Positions 38,839 to 53,522 of a stretch of DNA of 64,000 nucleotides are shown piece by piece. Made by a program: the position numbers and the translations under genes. The stretch lies in the NCBI GenBank assembly GCA_008933995.1, contig WARS01000013.1:3402721-3466720 (forward strand), given 5' to 3'. The notes under the pieces were generated by a model. It made no database searches, was not told the DNA's origin, and saw only the letters and a list, made by a program, of their open reading frames with translations. The DNA is from Datnioides undecimradiatus (Eukaryota; Chordata; Actinopteri; Lobotiformes; Datnioididae). Position 1 is the first letter of the stretch, and the number at the start of each line of letters is the position of its first letter.

Positions 38839-41800
38839 CACACAACTGCTTAAAATATGTTGAGAGCCTGGAATGCAGCGGTAAAAAGCATCCTCATGCT
38901 GTCTGGTAGAGCATTAAAATGTCTCAGTGCATTGCTCCGAGCTTGATTCAATTTCAGGCCGGCCAAAATGCCTGTTTTTATATTTTCTGTTGGGCAACGG
39001 TCCCAAAAGAAAAGCTACAATAAGATTAACTGTTATGATTTTTCAAGAAAGCATTACAATGTTTTTTTCGTTATAATTATCTAAACTGACCTGCTCATAT
39101 TATAGCAACTACAGTACATAATTTGATCAATCTCTAATTAGCAATCGTGTATTAATTTTCATCATTAGCATAACGGTAGCCTCTTGCTAACTATCTAGAC
39201 AGAATGGATACAGTATGAACACCGTATTAATAGATCTCTGTTACAGTATACCATCTTTCTGTGGTGGTGAAGCTCGCTAGTGCCCAGGCTGTCAATCTAA
39301 GACTGTCCTCGTTCCTCGCTAGATTTGCTTTCGCCTTAATTTCATGATCCATATCCGCAATCCTCCTGTGTGACCTTTCAGGATCGCGCTGACAAACGTC
39401 ATTTAGGCTCGAGAAATTTCCACCTGCAGAGAAGCACTGAAACAGCAAATGGGCTACATCCCATGTTGAAAGTTCCATCAAATGCACCTGGACTTTTTTT
39501 TTTTTTTTTTTATGCTGTAAACATTAAAATAAACTGAGTAAATCTACAAAAGAAAGGGGGGAAAAAAGGAAAAAGACACTGCTACTGCTGCTTGGAACAG
39601 GGAATAATCCAGTCTGTCTTGCCTACTGATTCAACATTAACATTTGAGAGACAAAAGGAAGAGGCATTTGGCGAATAGAACAGATGACTCACTCAGTCTC
39701 CTACTCATGAAATACTGTCTGGCAACACTGTGAGTATGTCTGGGTTTTTTCCTTGTCTGCGTTGGTTTCCTTCTTCTTTTACTCACTTCTGTTGTATGTC
39801 TAATGTGTGCCTGCGCGCGTTTGTTTTAGTATCCTTTCTGTGCGAGCACGAGGTGAGTAAGTGGTGCACTCACGTATATGTGATGTGATGTGTGTTTCAG
39901 ACAGGCTTAACATTTAGCTGTTTCGAACTGACTCTCCCAGGGGTTGGAGGTTGGCGGTGCCGTGGCCAAACTGAGGTGATCTGTCGCAGTGACCCACTCA
40001 GCCAGCTGTGAGACGGCACGGCAGAGCTGACAGGCCACCGTTACCCCAGGCCATACTTAGTATTTGGCTTTCCACCCAGCCTTTTTTCTGCACACATGGC
40101 ACTATATGATATCTGTCCCTCCGCATTCAGTCAGATAAATACCACGAGGTGGGCGAGGAATGGGCTGAGAGGCGAAGATTGTGTTCACGTGTCAGTCAGC
40201 GAGGTGCAGCAGTTTGGGAAAATGGGCAAATTGGGACATGGATCCAGAATGGTTCCATGAGGGGATTTAAATCGGGTGAACTCTAATTACAAAAACATCA
40301 CTAAATTAAGATTTATATTATTCTTGACTGATCTAATACATGTTTCAATGGCCCTCCTGTAGCAAAACTGCCTCTGAAAACCATCAAATGGCCCATTTAG
40401 AAATTGGCTGTTTTGAGCACAGAGTCCCGTATTGTGCTGAATTGGTCCACTGTTGGCTTTGTTATCTAGATTAACATGCAACGACTGAAAGTCATGTGAG
40501 ATTCATGGAAGTGTCAAAGCTGTGCACACTAGAAAGTGAAAGCTATAGACACCGGGCTTAATCTTATGCCATATTAAATGTTTTCGAAGCTACATATTCC
40601 CCCCATATTCCTACAGTTTTTAAACTTACTTGTATGTATTGTCTTTTTTTTTTTTTTCTGTGAAAGTGTGTAGGTCATTAATTTCTTATGGGGTTGTTTG
40701 CAGATTTGAGGGGGCCTTAGCCCTGGGGCCAAAGTTAGAATTATTTATTATAATGTGGTAAGGTCACGTTAAGGTTTGAGCCAGGGGTTGAGGTTAGGGA
40801 AAACGTTATGTCAACCAGGGTCCTCAAAAGCGTGGAGGTTCAAGTGCGCGTATGTGTTTGTGGTGCGAGCATGGGCAGTTTGAGAGAGCTCAAGGCCCAG
40901 GGCAAAATCCAGTAGGATGCTTTCTCCGCCTTGTTTCATCCAGCGATTGCTAACGAGACGAGAGCTCGCTTCCAGTCCGGTCCAATCAAGTACATTCCAA
41001 AGAGGTGGGAAAATCCAAAAAGACACCAAATCAGAACTGTGCATAAAAAGAGGTGCATAGAAATATATTTCCTGCGCCGATAAACCTAAAACTAATACTG
41101 TAGAAATGGATTAAGAAAGTGTTTATTTTTGGCATGGTTGGGCACATGTGTTCTACATGATAGCGTGATACGAGTGCGAATCCAATCTGCGTTTACCGCG
41201 TTGCTCTTTCCTTGCATTTCTCGCTCTCTCAGTCTTACCCGAAAGTCACCGATTCTGTTTTCTCTTTCCATCTCTGAACATCGCCCTGCATAAGACCCCT
41301 TGAAGGCCCCGTAAATAAAAGGTGAGATGGTATTTAACACTTTGTGTCGTGGCCCTGGCTTGAACTGTGTCTCAAAGCAAAAGCTGCTTAGCCCGTGTCA
41401 CCCATTTTTTTATTTACTTCTCAGCCAACCCTTCCCCCCCTCCCTCCACATGCATTCTCCCTCTAAACACAAACAAAATAGATTGCGTTGCCAACTCTCA
41501 AATGGGATCAAACCCAACCGCAGTTAAAAGGCTTAGGTTAATCTGATTTTCTCTGTGGTTCCACCGAAAGCTAGACCTGAGCCAGGGAGCTGACACTCCA
41601 TGAACGAGGCTGGGTGATAACGCAGCGCACAACAGGAGACAATGGAACGCTCCTCATTAGCTTAGTAAACCGGGGCTTGATCTGACATATTAAAAGTGTG
41701 ACAGTGAAGGCTGTGTGTATACAGCATGTGTGTGGGCGTGCGCACGCATGTCTCGTTCATTGTGGCGTACATCTGCGCGGGGACAGGCATTGCCGAGTGT

Positions 41801-43911
41801 GTGTTCATCATATAATTCGTGGTGAACAGAAAGAGAAAGCAGATTTGTGGGGACGTGGGGACGGATAGACGAGATGGATGAGCTGGATGAGCTGGATGCA
41901 TGGATGGTTACGTGGGGAGAGGTGCCTAACGCCCAAATGGAAGGTTAGTCCCCACAATGTAACTGTGGACGTCTTTCCTTGGTCACCACACCACAGTATG
42001 AACACAATCCGCACACATACTCAAATAACAATTTGATTTGCTGACCAGTGTTTTCACGTAAAGAACAAGCGTCACCTCAGTAAATAATAACCGAACCGAC
42101 CATCATACATTATGGCATATGCCTTGTTGTACTGCTGACAGCTTGATTGAGTGAAATACGTATAAAACAAATGACTGTTTACTTTAATAACTAGCCATCA
42201 AGTCCTGCTATCAATCAGCCGGTACTCATAATGCCCCATGAGTGGGTTTTAGCCGCAACATGAAACTAAAAGACCACTCTCCTGTGAAAAGTTATGAATC
42301 TCGGAGCAATCTGACAGAAGATTCGATTGAAAAATAACAGGTTTTGTTTGCTCTAATTAATTCTGCCAGCGTAGCGGCCCTATAAAGGGGGTGAAACAGG
42401 CCAGACGCTGAACAAAGCAGCAGTAGCCCTTTTCTAACTTTGGATTTCCTTTTCACAGAGGCCAGATGAGGTGAGCAAAGTGCACGTTCTCTGTGTCCGC
42501 AGGCATATGCATAAAGGAAAGGAGGGCAGCTCGCTAGTATTTGACGTCCGTTCCAGGTAAAAGAAAAATGGACTTAATTATTCCTATTTCCAAGAGCTGT
42601 CGCCTTGTCCGAGTTATTAACAAAATTCCAGTGTGCTGAAACAAAATTGAAGCTCATTTTACACGCAAACATCTGTCAGCTGATGTTTATATCTCCGGGC
42701 TCCTCCTTTGGCAGCTTATTTTACTGAATAAATAAATGCATCCCGGGAAGCAGTTGATATCAAAGCGCTCCAGCATATCAGGCAATGCTCCTCTGCTTCA
42801 ACTGAAAGTTGCGATTTTTGACATGTGGATTGATATTTTCTAAAGACAAGTGAGAAGAACGATAACTTTACACCTTATAGAAAGCTCCCGCAGCGCTCTT
42901 AATTTCATGTCTGACCGTAAAGTCGTCTGCTCTAAGCAGGAACAGGTCCAAAAACCCAACAATTCTCAAATGTAGTCTCCGTCTCCTCATTGAGCCTTTT
43001 TACTAACACATCCTACATCAATAAGATTTATCCTTGGCACAGATTCATGAAGGCTTTGTGACATCATCTTATTTGCTGCAAAGCCCCAGACCTACAGTGC
43101 ATGTATCAGGTGCTAGCCTGAATAACAAACGTGGCCAAATTGTTCTGATTGGACAGTTGCCAAACAACTCGATTACCTCTCGAAAGACCAGAGGATTGTA
43201 GACCGGGACGGAGTGCCAGCACCTCGGATTTTCTTTGAGTATTGTGAATCAAAATTTAAATTACTGTTTCAGCAGCATTAAGCTGATTTCTGGTGGCAAA
43301 GCCTTTTTTTTTTGGGTTCAGCCTTGTTTATCCTGCCATTACCTAAACTCCCCGCGATGGTAAAATATAAATCTGGTAATTCATTAGTCAATTGATTTAC
43401 TCATTCACTTCTTTCTCTGAGTTAGAAGGCCAAGAACAGAAAGCCCCTGTCCTTGCAATTAATCAGAGAACAATAAATGCTACAAATACCAGCTCGCAGC
43501 ACCAGCGTAGACAGAGCGAATCCACGAACCCACAATATTTTCTTTACACTACTCACTCCATTTTTCAAAGGTAAAGTTGTAGCACCTTACAACAACTAGT
43601 GGAAAGCTGTTTTTATATTATTGTGAAAATAACATGGAGGAGAAAATTGTTTCCCCCATGCCCCCCAGTGGTTACCCCTGAGGCTGAAAATGAGCATTGG
43701 AAAGCCTTTGACCCAAGGCTAACATATTTTCATTCAATCTCGGGAGCCGACTCAGAGACAGCTCCTCACAACAAAATCCAAATAGACAGTCTGTAGAGGA
43801 GAGACACGAAAAATGAGAAGGAAGGAGTGAATGAAAATGAAAAGATATAGTCAGATGCTCCTGTCATTTGTCTGCCCTTGTAGATAGACAGTGCTAAATA
43901 CAGAAAAACAT

Positions 43912-43912
<1 letters not shown>

Positions 43913-43980
<68 letters not shown>
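43913..43980. repeat. (TAGA)17 microsatellite
   Basis: Seventeen perfect tetranucleotide units, in the intron before the EC5 exon. It is likely to vary in length. Confidence 0.95.
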
Positions 43981-46783
43981 GAGCAATAAAAAACCTTTTC
44001 TCTCACAATGCTGGGAGCCAGCAATGATCTTTTTGCTGGAAGACTAATCATCTCTGTGTGATTAGGAGCTGAAGGTTAATGTGGGCTCATGCAGATGGGA
44101 GAGGGAGCGAGGTGGGAGTGAGGGAGATCAGACCAGACAGTGTTCTCGAAAAAGGCGCAGGCGAGCGGCGCTGCTGAGGCACATGGGGGCTATAAGTGGT
44201 TAAGAGTCTGCGGATCAAGGGGAGGAGAGGCCTGAGCCTCATTACACATGTAAATGCAGCTTCCAGCATGGAGGCCCCACTTAAAAGCCCTGCTTTTTTA
44301 ATTATTCCTTTGCTCTGCACATGATAATTGGGTCTAACTCAGCCCAGGGCCTGTTGACTATGTAACAAGAATAAAACACCCTAATGACTTTGTCCATTTT
44401 TAATGGCGATCAGTGGAAAAAAAACCTGGCCTCCTGTCGGATCGAAAACAATCATGGCATCGCCTTTTGTCTTGATTTTTCAAACAGACTCCCACGGTTT
44501 GATTGGTGCTGGATAATGATGCGCATAAAATTCTAGGGTTTCATTTTGTCACCTGTTTGCCATTTAGGAATTAATGGTAATCTATGCAAACTGCTCTTAA
44601 TAGCAGCGCACCTTTTGAGTGACGTGGTTAAATAAACCGTAAGCAGAACTGCGTGTTTCTGTCTTTGCCTTCTGTAACTATGGAAATAGTAGCAAGCCAA
44701 ATTCTTGCATGCACTGCTACACTCACCCGGTTGAGCTGTATGTGTGAACTCTAATGTATGAAGTATAATGTATAAAGTATGTGTAATGTTCAACTGAGCC
44801 CATGTGTGAATGGAGCCGTCATTCCTCTGTTAATTCACAGCAAGTGGGCACGTTCATGACAGTGTATTACGAGTTGCTGCTTCACAGTCTTTGCATCATT
44901 ACTTCATTTTGCCTCATTTTGCAGCTATATCCAAACACGTACAGTAACATCAATGCAAAAACACATACTCCATGCTCTTCTCAGTCACAGCCTAAAAACC
45001 GTCTAAACTAATTGTATTTGATTTAGGCATTAAGAACACAATAGTATTTATAATAAGAATGCATCAAACACAGAAAATGTCCTCACTGTGTGCTATATGC
45101 ATGGAAAAGAAATGTCCAGCCCTTATTCTCCCTCCAGTGTCCGGAGTTAAGATGAGAAAACAGCTATATAAACTCCCCAGATCTATGCTATTTTGATTAA
45201 AGAACCATATTTCCGCCATAGACAGAAATGCAAAATTGAATTCTGTGAAATGTTAATCCTGCTGACTTAATCTGCATCTAGAAGGAAAGAGAAGAGTGAG
45301 AATGAATACTGTATAGTCACTCGGAAAACTGTTTGCTTCTGACTGTCCTTCTGATGCTCTGTGGAAAACTGTGCCTTTGCCCAAAAGCTGAGTTATAAAT
45401 TGCCTTTGGTATGAAGTGTCAGATAGATGATAGTGTGCAATTGAAAATGACCCAAACCAGAATTATGGAAACAATAAGGCACTTGCAGAAGGACAAGTCA
45501 TAGAAGGGTGTGTATAAGTGGGACACACACAAAAAATCAATACAGATGTGAAGATTGAGGAAAGTTGTGATGACATATTCTAAACCCAATGCTCACTTAT
45601 TGGCTTCCCTCAGCAAATGAAACCTGCTCAGCTGGCACAGGAGGGGTGCATGACCACCTGTGGTCACGTGACGACACCTGACCATTTGCTGGAAAGGGCT
45701 GCGAGATAAGATCACAAGCTCTGCAAAAACACTATGGGAATGTTGGTTTTAGCGATACGGAACATGTTCGCAAGGTAGAGAACGAATCTCCACACGTGAG
45801 ATACAGCAATGCATTATACTGTCTAACTGCCAATGCACGTTCTCACGTTACTGTTTCATTGTTTTGCTTGTTACACATCATTTAAATCTTATATTTTACT
45901 CCTCTAGTCCTACACGTCCTCTTCCCTTCCTTCACTTCTCATTACATACTATGCATTACTGTTGACGAGTCTTAATAGTCTTGGAATTAAATCACACATG
46001 ATGCAATCGCTGCATCGCTTCCACGGTCTGTCCGCGTCGCATGTAACACCTGGGAAATGTGAAGCTGACATTTAAATCAAGAATCATGCAGATGGAAGAA
46101 AGGGATATAATAGCATACAGACTATATGTGATGAAAAAAAGATACTAATTTAAAGGTAAGCCTGAAATTATGCCTCTATCCCCTGCAAAGGTCAGAATTA
46201 AGAACTATGTTTCTGCATCTACTCTGTCTGCCCATGTGATATACTGAAGACACACCTAGCTTTACCAGCATGGCTATTTGGGTTTTTTGCTTTAACTTTA
46301 GAACGGATTGGCGTGCGCTTTTGTGCTTGTGATTGTTAAATTGCTTGTTGCAGTGTATCCACTTCTTCCTACAGTATTATTGTGATTAATGTGTACAATG
46401 CAAGACAGAATCATTGGATGCACTAATACACAGCTGCGTACACTTCAGCTCACCCCACATCGATAATTACCTTTGAGTTTTTGTACACCGATAAATGTGT
46501 TGCGCTCAAAATTGTGCGGACTGCGCGCTGTTTTCCGTGTCTCCTTTCAAGCTGAATTACTCACTGGTAACTCGTGTCTTTGTGGCATTTTAAGGATGCT
46601 GTGTGTTTCCTGAGGATATTAATATAATCTATTAGTGCTTTGATACGCTGTTCCCAAGTGTCCCAACTGACATTATCATTCACACAAATGAAAAAGAGAG
46701 TCAATCTCTGCAGTAACGTGGGAGCTTGTTGAATGAGTTCTCTAATTTCCACTTTAATTTAAATGTGCAGATCGAAGACTTAC

Positions 46784-46905
46784 CTGTCCTGGTTTGGCAT
46801 CTTCACATATGGAGGCTTCATATGGTGTCGCCAGCTCGGGAGGATTGTCGTTTACATCCAAAATCCGGATGCTCACCGCCGAGTGAGACGCCATGGTGTG
46901 GTTAT
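46784..46905 (-). CDS. cdh22: cdh22 exon, end of EC4 and start of EC5
   Basis: Acceptor CTTGTAG before 46905 and donor GTAAGT from 46783; exactly 122 bases. With the carried G it opens with DNHTMASHSAVSIRI, then the canonical linker LDVNDNPPELATPYEA and SICEDAKPGQ, ending in phase 0. DVNDN is the EC4-EC5 calcium-binding linker. The PPELATPYEA and CEDAKPGQ strings are among the strongest pointers to cadherin-22. The peptide contains NHT, a possible N-glycosylation sequon, one residue from the exon junction. The flanking introns are the two largest in the window (9.6 and 13.7 kb). Confidence 0.95.
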
Positions 46906-49900
46906 CTACAAGACAGACAATGAAATGAAATCATTAATTAGCTACAGTTACTTGTAGCTTCTCTCAAAGGTAACTGAGTTACTTCCATGAGTATTGCATA
47001 TAAAAGTTGTGACATAAACAAACTTAATTCACCGCTTCAGTTCTACTGTCAGTTCACATACAGCTACATAATCTGAGGCGTGCTTTGCCAAAGTGTGGGA
47101 GAATCTGACCATTATCCCATCATCACTGCAGTGGTGATAAAGGTTCAGCAGTTTATATTAGAAAAAACTAAAATCATGATGATAAAAGCAAGTTTCCACA
47201 TGGTTGAGCTGTCTTGTGCAACCATAAGGTTGCGGGACGTTAGGTCATAAACCAGGAAATCTTTCTTTCCAAGACAGGAGTAGCGAGCCTATTTAAATTT
47301 CAGTAATTGTAACGTGTGGGTAAAGTAACAGAGGGACTGCCAGACATTACTGGCTGACTGAGGATTTGATTCTTTCTGTACTGTCTCCCAAGTAACAGGC
47401 TCTCTCCGCTGTGGGCATTTCAGTCAGAGTTTTCAGTTGTCCATCTTGTGTGCATCCAACTGTACAAATGTGCTTTTACTTTATTCCATAAAGCTGTTCT
47501 TACAGGCTGCATACAGACCCACATTTTACTTGTTCTTTCCTGTAAATACAGGTTTTGCATCTTGGGTTGTGAATGCTTCCAACATGCAACTGACCACAGA
47601 AAAAGTCCTGTGGTCTGCACAGATCAAGCGTAGATATTGACAGAGGGCTGCAGATGCTGCGGAAACACTCATTTTGCCATTTAAGGCACGTGTAGACAAG
47701 TTGTCCACGGGCTAGATTCTTCATGCTTTCCTGTCTTCAGCATGAGTGAGACAATAGTCAGAGACTCAGATGGATGCAATTTTCCACAAGGAAGCAGACA
47801 GTTGGTTTGGCATTGTAGCTAAGTGCTAAAGGGTTTTAATCTAATGCCTGTGCAAATTGCACCCATTACCTGAATAACACTTTCTGGCACCAGTGAGTGA
47901 CATGAAAATGGTACCAAAGATTCCATTTTAGTCTCTAGGTCCTCACTATCTGATAATGACACCGCAGTATTTAGCTGTTTAATAGTCTGAGTGCAAGAGG
48001 CACACCTCAGCACAATGATAATGACAAATAAATGCTTTTGACAAAATTGCAAATGTAGTGCTGTCATTTTATTTCTCGTGCCATTCCCAACCAGATAAAG
48101 CATGAGGAATAACACCACAATGCACTCTCAAGACATTTTTCTTAATGGGCCAGAATGTAAACGTGGGAGTGGAGAAGATTATGTAATTAGCACAATCAAA
48201 ACCCACTTCAAATTAGCCCGACTTCTCCTTGAATCTTAATTCCCATTCTTAATCATATGATAATGTCTGATAGAGTTTCCATTTTACTCATAAAACACTA
48301 TGTACAGTACAGAAGGGAGCCAGAGGCCCTTTGGGTGTCTACGTGCGCGTGTGTGTGTGCGAAGTGAGTGTCAGCGGGAAATAGAGAGAGAGAGAGAGAA
48401 CATTATCTCTTGTTAAATGACTGATCTGGTTGCTTCAAGTGTTGGTTTGGATATCCTGGTTAATTAGAGTACATAGCTTATGAATAAATCAGTATACACA
48501 GCTGTCACCGCCCAGTTCATGCACCCTACAGAAAATGTAACAGCATGCCGCTACTGACAATAACCCGATGGTGGAGAAACACACACACACAAGTGCTTGC
48601 AGTTAAACGAGCTCTACCAGATGAATTTAAAGCGATGTAATTATGTAAATATAGCAGAGAATTAAGTGCAATTAAGTGAGCACACTCTTAAGAATGAGTA
48701 CCTTCAAATTGTGAAGTAACTGATGCATGTATATGCAAAGACTTAATTAACACTGTTAGGTGATCTAGGGTAGTTTTTGCAATTTCAGTAAATAGTTATT
48801 AGCAGGAGATACTAGTTGGTACTAAACCTTGGATGTTTGAGCAAAATGGCCAAACAGCAAAAACACACAAGTCCTCATGCAAACTAGAATCATCACGTTC
48901 TGGTTGTAAGCGCCCGCCAGCAAGTCAAGTTGCAGTTAACATTTGCGTTTGTCCAGACTCAAATAATATATTTTACAATTATATTTCTAATTTTATCCTA
49001 TCAATCATTTGTGTGAAATGTTGTCATAATTAGGAAAGTCACTATGACTTCGACAACCACAACCTTATCAGTCAATCCTTGTCCAACTGAATAAATGTGA
49101 ATAAATTAGAAGAGATTCCGTCCTCCAAGGAGACATCCCGTTCACAAGGCAAGGAAACATGATTCGCGAGGTCCCAGCCACCTTTACCTTTGGCCTTCAG
49201 TCTCCAAAACCAAATCAGTTCATCCTTCAGCCCAAGTCGATGTTTGTGCCTTCATAGAATAAGGTGTACATGAGAATGTATGGACAACTCAAAAACGTTA
49301 TGGCCCTGACCACAGCTGCTGCAGCACGGAGGCATAAGTATTTACTATCTGCTATCCTTAATCACACAGGTATGGATACGTGGACTCAATACATAGGGAC
49401 GTAGGCATTGCTCAGTGCTGCCCAAAACCTGTGTATGCCTACTATTGGTAGCTCTCACAATAACAATATCTTTTAATTAACAGTTAGCATTCTTCTTAAA
49501 AAAAAAAAAAAACAACAACAAAAAACTAAATGTATTGTCACTGGTCCTAAAAAAACTACAAATTGGTAGAGTTAGTGTTAGTAAATATGAATGTTTCTGG
49601 CCTTGGCCACTCCACTTCCCCTTCCAATGGACCTAAAGATTGGACTTACATCCTTCAAAAGACCCCAACTCCTCTCTACAAGGTCAGTGTTTTATTTAGA
49701 TGGTCTTTATAGTCAGATGTCCTTTAATTTGTGCCTTTACGTCCATTTTTGAAATTACTGTTCCATAAAGAAGACATTAAGCATGAACACACTTGGAGGC
49801 GTGTTCGCTTTAAATGATAAATCTTGTCCACGCTCAGCCGTGATAATTGCCGCCTTCTTGCCCGACCTCAGCTCCACCCATTGTTGCCCATCTTGGATTT

Positions 49901-52820
49901 TCCGGCTCCAGCAACTCGTCACAACATAACGTCAAGGGTAAACTTCGGGGCTCACAAGTGAAAAAGCATGACAGAAACCTACGGTTGAACTCAGGGGCCG
50001 CTGTGTCAGAATGACAGAGCTGGATAGACAGGTGAGCCACAGGCTGGATAAAAGGAAAAGACCAGATGGGTTTGGCAAAGACAGTCGGGTACGGCAATAA
50101 TCAACTGAGTTTCGCGGAGAAATCCTCCAGCTCTCTATCTCAGCACACAGTTCTGCCCAACAGTGGCACAGCTGCTAATGAGAATGCTGGTCTCAACTAA
50201 CAGCATAATCCTCACATCAATGCAGGGTTTTAATTGACTGCTTTTTGCCAGAGCAGCAAGAACATAAACGCACAGAGAGCTCCACCAGTGCTAGATATCT
50301 CCTCTCTTTTCCCTCTTCTTCGTCTAATTTCGTCTTCACATTATGCCGCTTGTCCCCGCTGTGCCAGAATGAAAACCAGCAATCATCAGATGTTACACAT
50401 TTTACATTTCAATTCCCAGAATTGAAAACAGATGAAACAATGTGAGAATGCCCCGCCTCTACCCACCCCAAACTCCCTCCATGGGGAAAAAGAGTTATTC
50501 AGTGAGACAGGTTCATTCATCTGGACCAAGTGGCGCTGTTCTAAATCTGTCTGCAGATAGGGAAGAAGAATAAAAGGATTTCAACAGATTATTGGCATGC
50601 TCTGCATCTGTGCGGCACTCACCAGCTGTTGTGAATCTTTCACGACTGTATAGTAGATCTCTCAGGCACTGAATTACACTGACATAACTTCAGGGAAGAC
50701 GCAGATGATGCGAGAGTGTGCGCGTGCATGTCTTTGCATACGAGCGCGTGCCTTCGTGGCGCGCGTGTGGACGTGCGTCAGGAGCGTCGTGCTCCCTGCC
50801 ACCAAATGGTTCCCTCTTCTTTGCTGCAGGAAAGGGTTCGGTGTAAAATGTCACTGTTGTCAGGGGCAGAAGATAAGAATCTAAACTCAAAGGTCTTTGT
50901 TTCTGGTGTCTTTACTGACCCAGAGGCCCAGACATGTAGACGCGCGGGCTCCGAAGTATTACAGCCATCTTTCTTCAGTTGCATAGTTCCAATATTACAC
51001 AGTCTCACCTGGGTTCAGCCAAAATCTCCTTATTACACGTTGGGTTATTGTGTGTTTAGGAGCCTCCCCATGTAAACACAACAAAACATCTGGAGGCTAT
51101 ACGAACATACTAAATAATTGAAAATATTCACTAAAATTATCAAATTATACATGCCCAGGCACATGCCTAAAGGAAAAACAAACATTACACAATTGCCCCT
51201 TATCAAAGACAAACGTGTTCACAAAAGCTTACAGATTCAGGTGCTGGCAGTGGCCGCCACTCATTTCCATTACAATATTCAACCAACAAATAAGGAAAAT
51301 AATTCATACCACTATCCATATTAAACAGGTTTAACCACTGGGAATACATGCATGTCTGATACACCAAAGAGAATCAAAACATGCTTCTAAATGCATAGGT
51401 TTTCTCTGCACCGCTGTTCATTTCCATGACAAAAAAGACAACAACAACAATCTCGCTAAACCTATAACGCAAAACAAATACACAAAATCTTAATGGCTCT
51501 CCATCCAAACGCCGACGGAGCGCAAACAACTTGGTTTCTAGCCGTGGTAACATGAACTGTAATAAACGGCAGCGCATCAGAGAGACAGCTTGCAGGATAA
51601 GAAACTGATCAACCAATTAGAGTGACCCATAAACATGCCCAGTGCAAATGTTATATTTAAAATGCTACACACACTAATTGATGCATTTTAAGTATCAAAA
51701 AGCAGATGGCTGCACCGCCAGCGCTGATGTGATCTTTACAAGAAAAATGTCTCTTTTTATTAATTTTTCAATATAACACTCCATATCCATAAGTCATGAG
51801 AGAGATGCCTTTTTTGCTCGTTGATGTCAATGCACATGCCAGGATGTAATACCAGACTGTTTTGTCGATATCTTTCTTCCAGAATAGAGCAATATTACCG
51901 GAGTTGGACCTTCCAGGAAGGAAATCTTCACCATCCTTTGTTTGTTTGAAAACAGAGAGATCAGCTGGCGTTGATCATAACCTCACCGTGTCTCTGCCAA
52001 CACACCTCTGCTGGTGACTGAAAACTGCGAGCGGGCTCCACCGTGCAATCGATGCGGAACTTTTTTTGATCTTGGCAATGAGATGCAGCTCGAGTTTGGA
52101 AAACTTTCCTGCGCTTTCCTGTGGAGATCCAAAATCGTACGCTGCTCCAGATCCAGTTTTCCTGCTTACTGTAAGACGGCGGAGGCTGACTGTCAGCGGA
52201 GGGACTTTCAATCTGTCCTGGCCGCCTCTGGTTTTAGCAGGTAACAGGTGTTTTGGGATAGAATTTGAAGGAGGAAGCTGTCCAACTGTAATGAAAGCTG
52301 CTAAATATTTGTGCAGACTTTGACACGCTAGCTGGATAGCAGCAATAAGCAACTCGATAAACATTAAAACTCTGCCCGAGTGAATCCCTTCATATTTTCT
52401 GCTTTTACAAACACATCAACCAGACTGAACCTACTGTTATGAAATCAGATTTTTGTACAAACTACTGCTGTTTATTCTTCTTCTTATTATAATAACCCGT
52501 GGCTCAGACCGGCAAATGAGTTTTTAAGTGACATTCCTAACCCTCCTGCTAACGTCATGGTTATATAAAACAGCGGTCTGCTCCTGCCTCTATAACATCA
52601 TTACACGTATGTAAGTTACGTTCAGGCGTTCAGTGCAACAATGTGCTTCTGCACATGCTGCACTCCAGCGGTGCGTGCGTCAAGTATATGTGTTTCATCA
52701 GAATTCACTGAGTGGGCATTGAATCATCAAGGGACAGATGAGGAGGCAACTAAACAAAAAGGTTCACTTCATACTCGTCCGAGTGAGGACCACTCTTCTA
52801 TAAAGCACATCAATACGCAG

Positions 52821-52843
52821 CAAACAAACAAACAAACAAACAA
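52821..52843. repeat. (AAAC)n microsatellite
   Basis: About five AAAC units in the 9.6-kb intron. Confidence 0.85.
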
Positions 52844-53497
52844 CAACCCCGGTGCCAGCGGCATGTCTGTGCAACACTCCTCTTTCCAATAATGTGAGAA
52901 GCAACTCTGTGGGCTTGAGTGCCAGAAATTTCCCACAGGCACTCAATTTACTTTGTATGACCACTATTTAACAAATTAGTAGTGTTCAGCGAGCAAATGG
53001 AGGAAAATAAGCCACTGTTTGAGTATTCGGGATCCTCCTCGAGTATTCTGACAGTAAGGACACGTGAGTGATTATGTAACGGGACACAGCAGCGGTGCAC
53101 GTGGGCCAGGTTGCAACCTCCGGTCCCTGATTACACATTATTATGTCTCCCCGCAGATGTGCTTTTCACCACAAGAGCACCCAGTGCATCCATCCACACG
53201 GAGCACTTTAAAGCCGCTGCGGTGCATAATGACATCCCCTGTTTTGCACTTTCTTTCTGCAAATTTCATTTCGTTTTGACTCCCAGTTTAATGTTAACCA
53301 ATTATTGTACTCCACTTTTCATTTCTTTCTTTTTTTTTTTTTTGGGTGTGTGTGTGGGGGGGCTCTTTAGATCCATTTTTCTTTTGCATTTTCCAACTTT
53401 GATTGAAAAGAGACACTTATCTCCCTTCACAACGTTGCAACAAGTGTGCGATTCATTTGGAGTCGGAGAGAGTAATGCTCCAATGGCGTACAAAGAG

Positions 53498-53522
53498 AAA
53501 AAAAAAAAAAAAAAAAAAAAAA
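53498..53522. repeat. A25 homopolymer
   Basis: Uninterrupted A run. No retrotransposon body with target duplications was found next to it. Confidence 0.9.

Larger units (their letters stand above)
33119..46783 (-). other. cdh22: intron before the EC5 exon (13,665 bp)
   Basis: GT at 46783-46782 and AG at 33120-33119. It is the longest intron in the window. Contents: two oppositely oriented repeat copies at 35325-35580, a TAGA microsatellite at 43913-43980, an AAAT repeat at 38817-38838 and an E-box-rich palindromic patch at 45651-45680. No exon or RNA gene recognised. Confidence 0.85.

Noticed and set aside
43913..43980. Regular tandem array that might suggest a CRISPR-like repeat
   Set aside because: It is a 4-base microsatellite without spacers, in a vertebrate intron.
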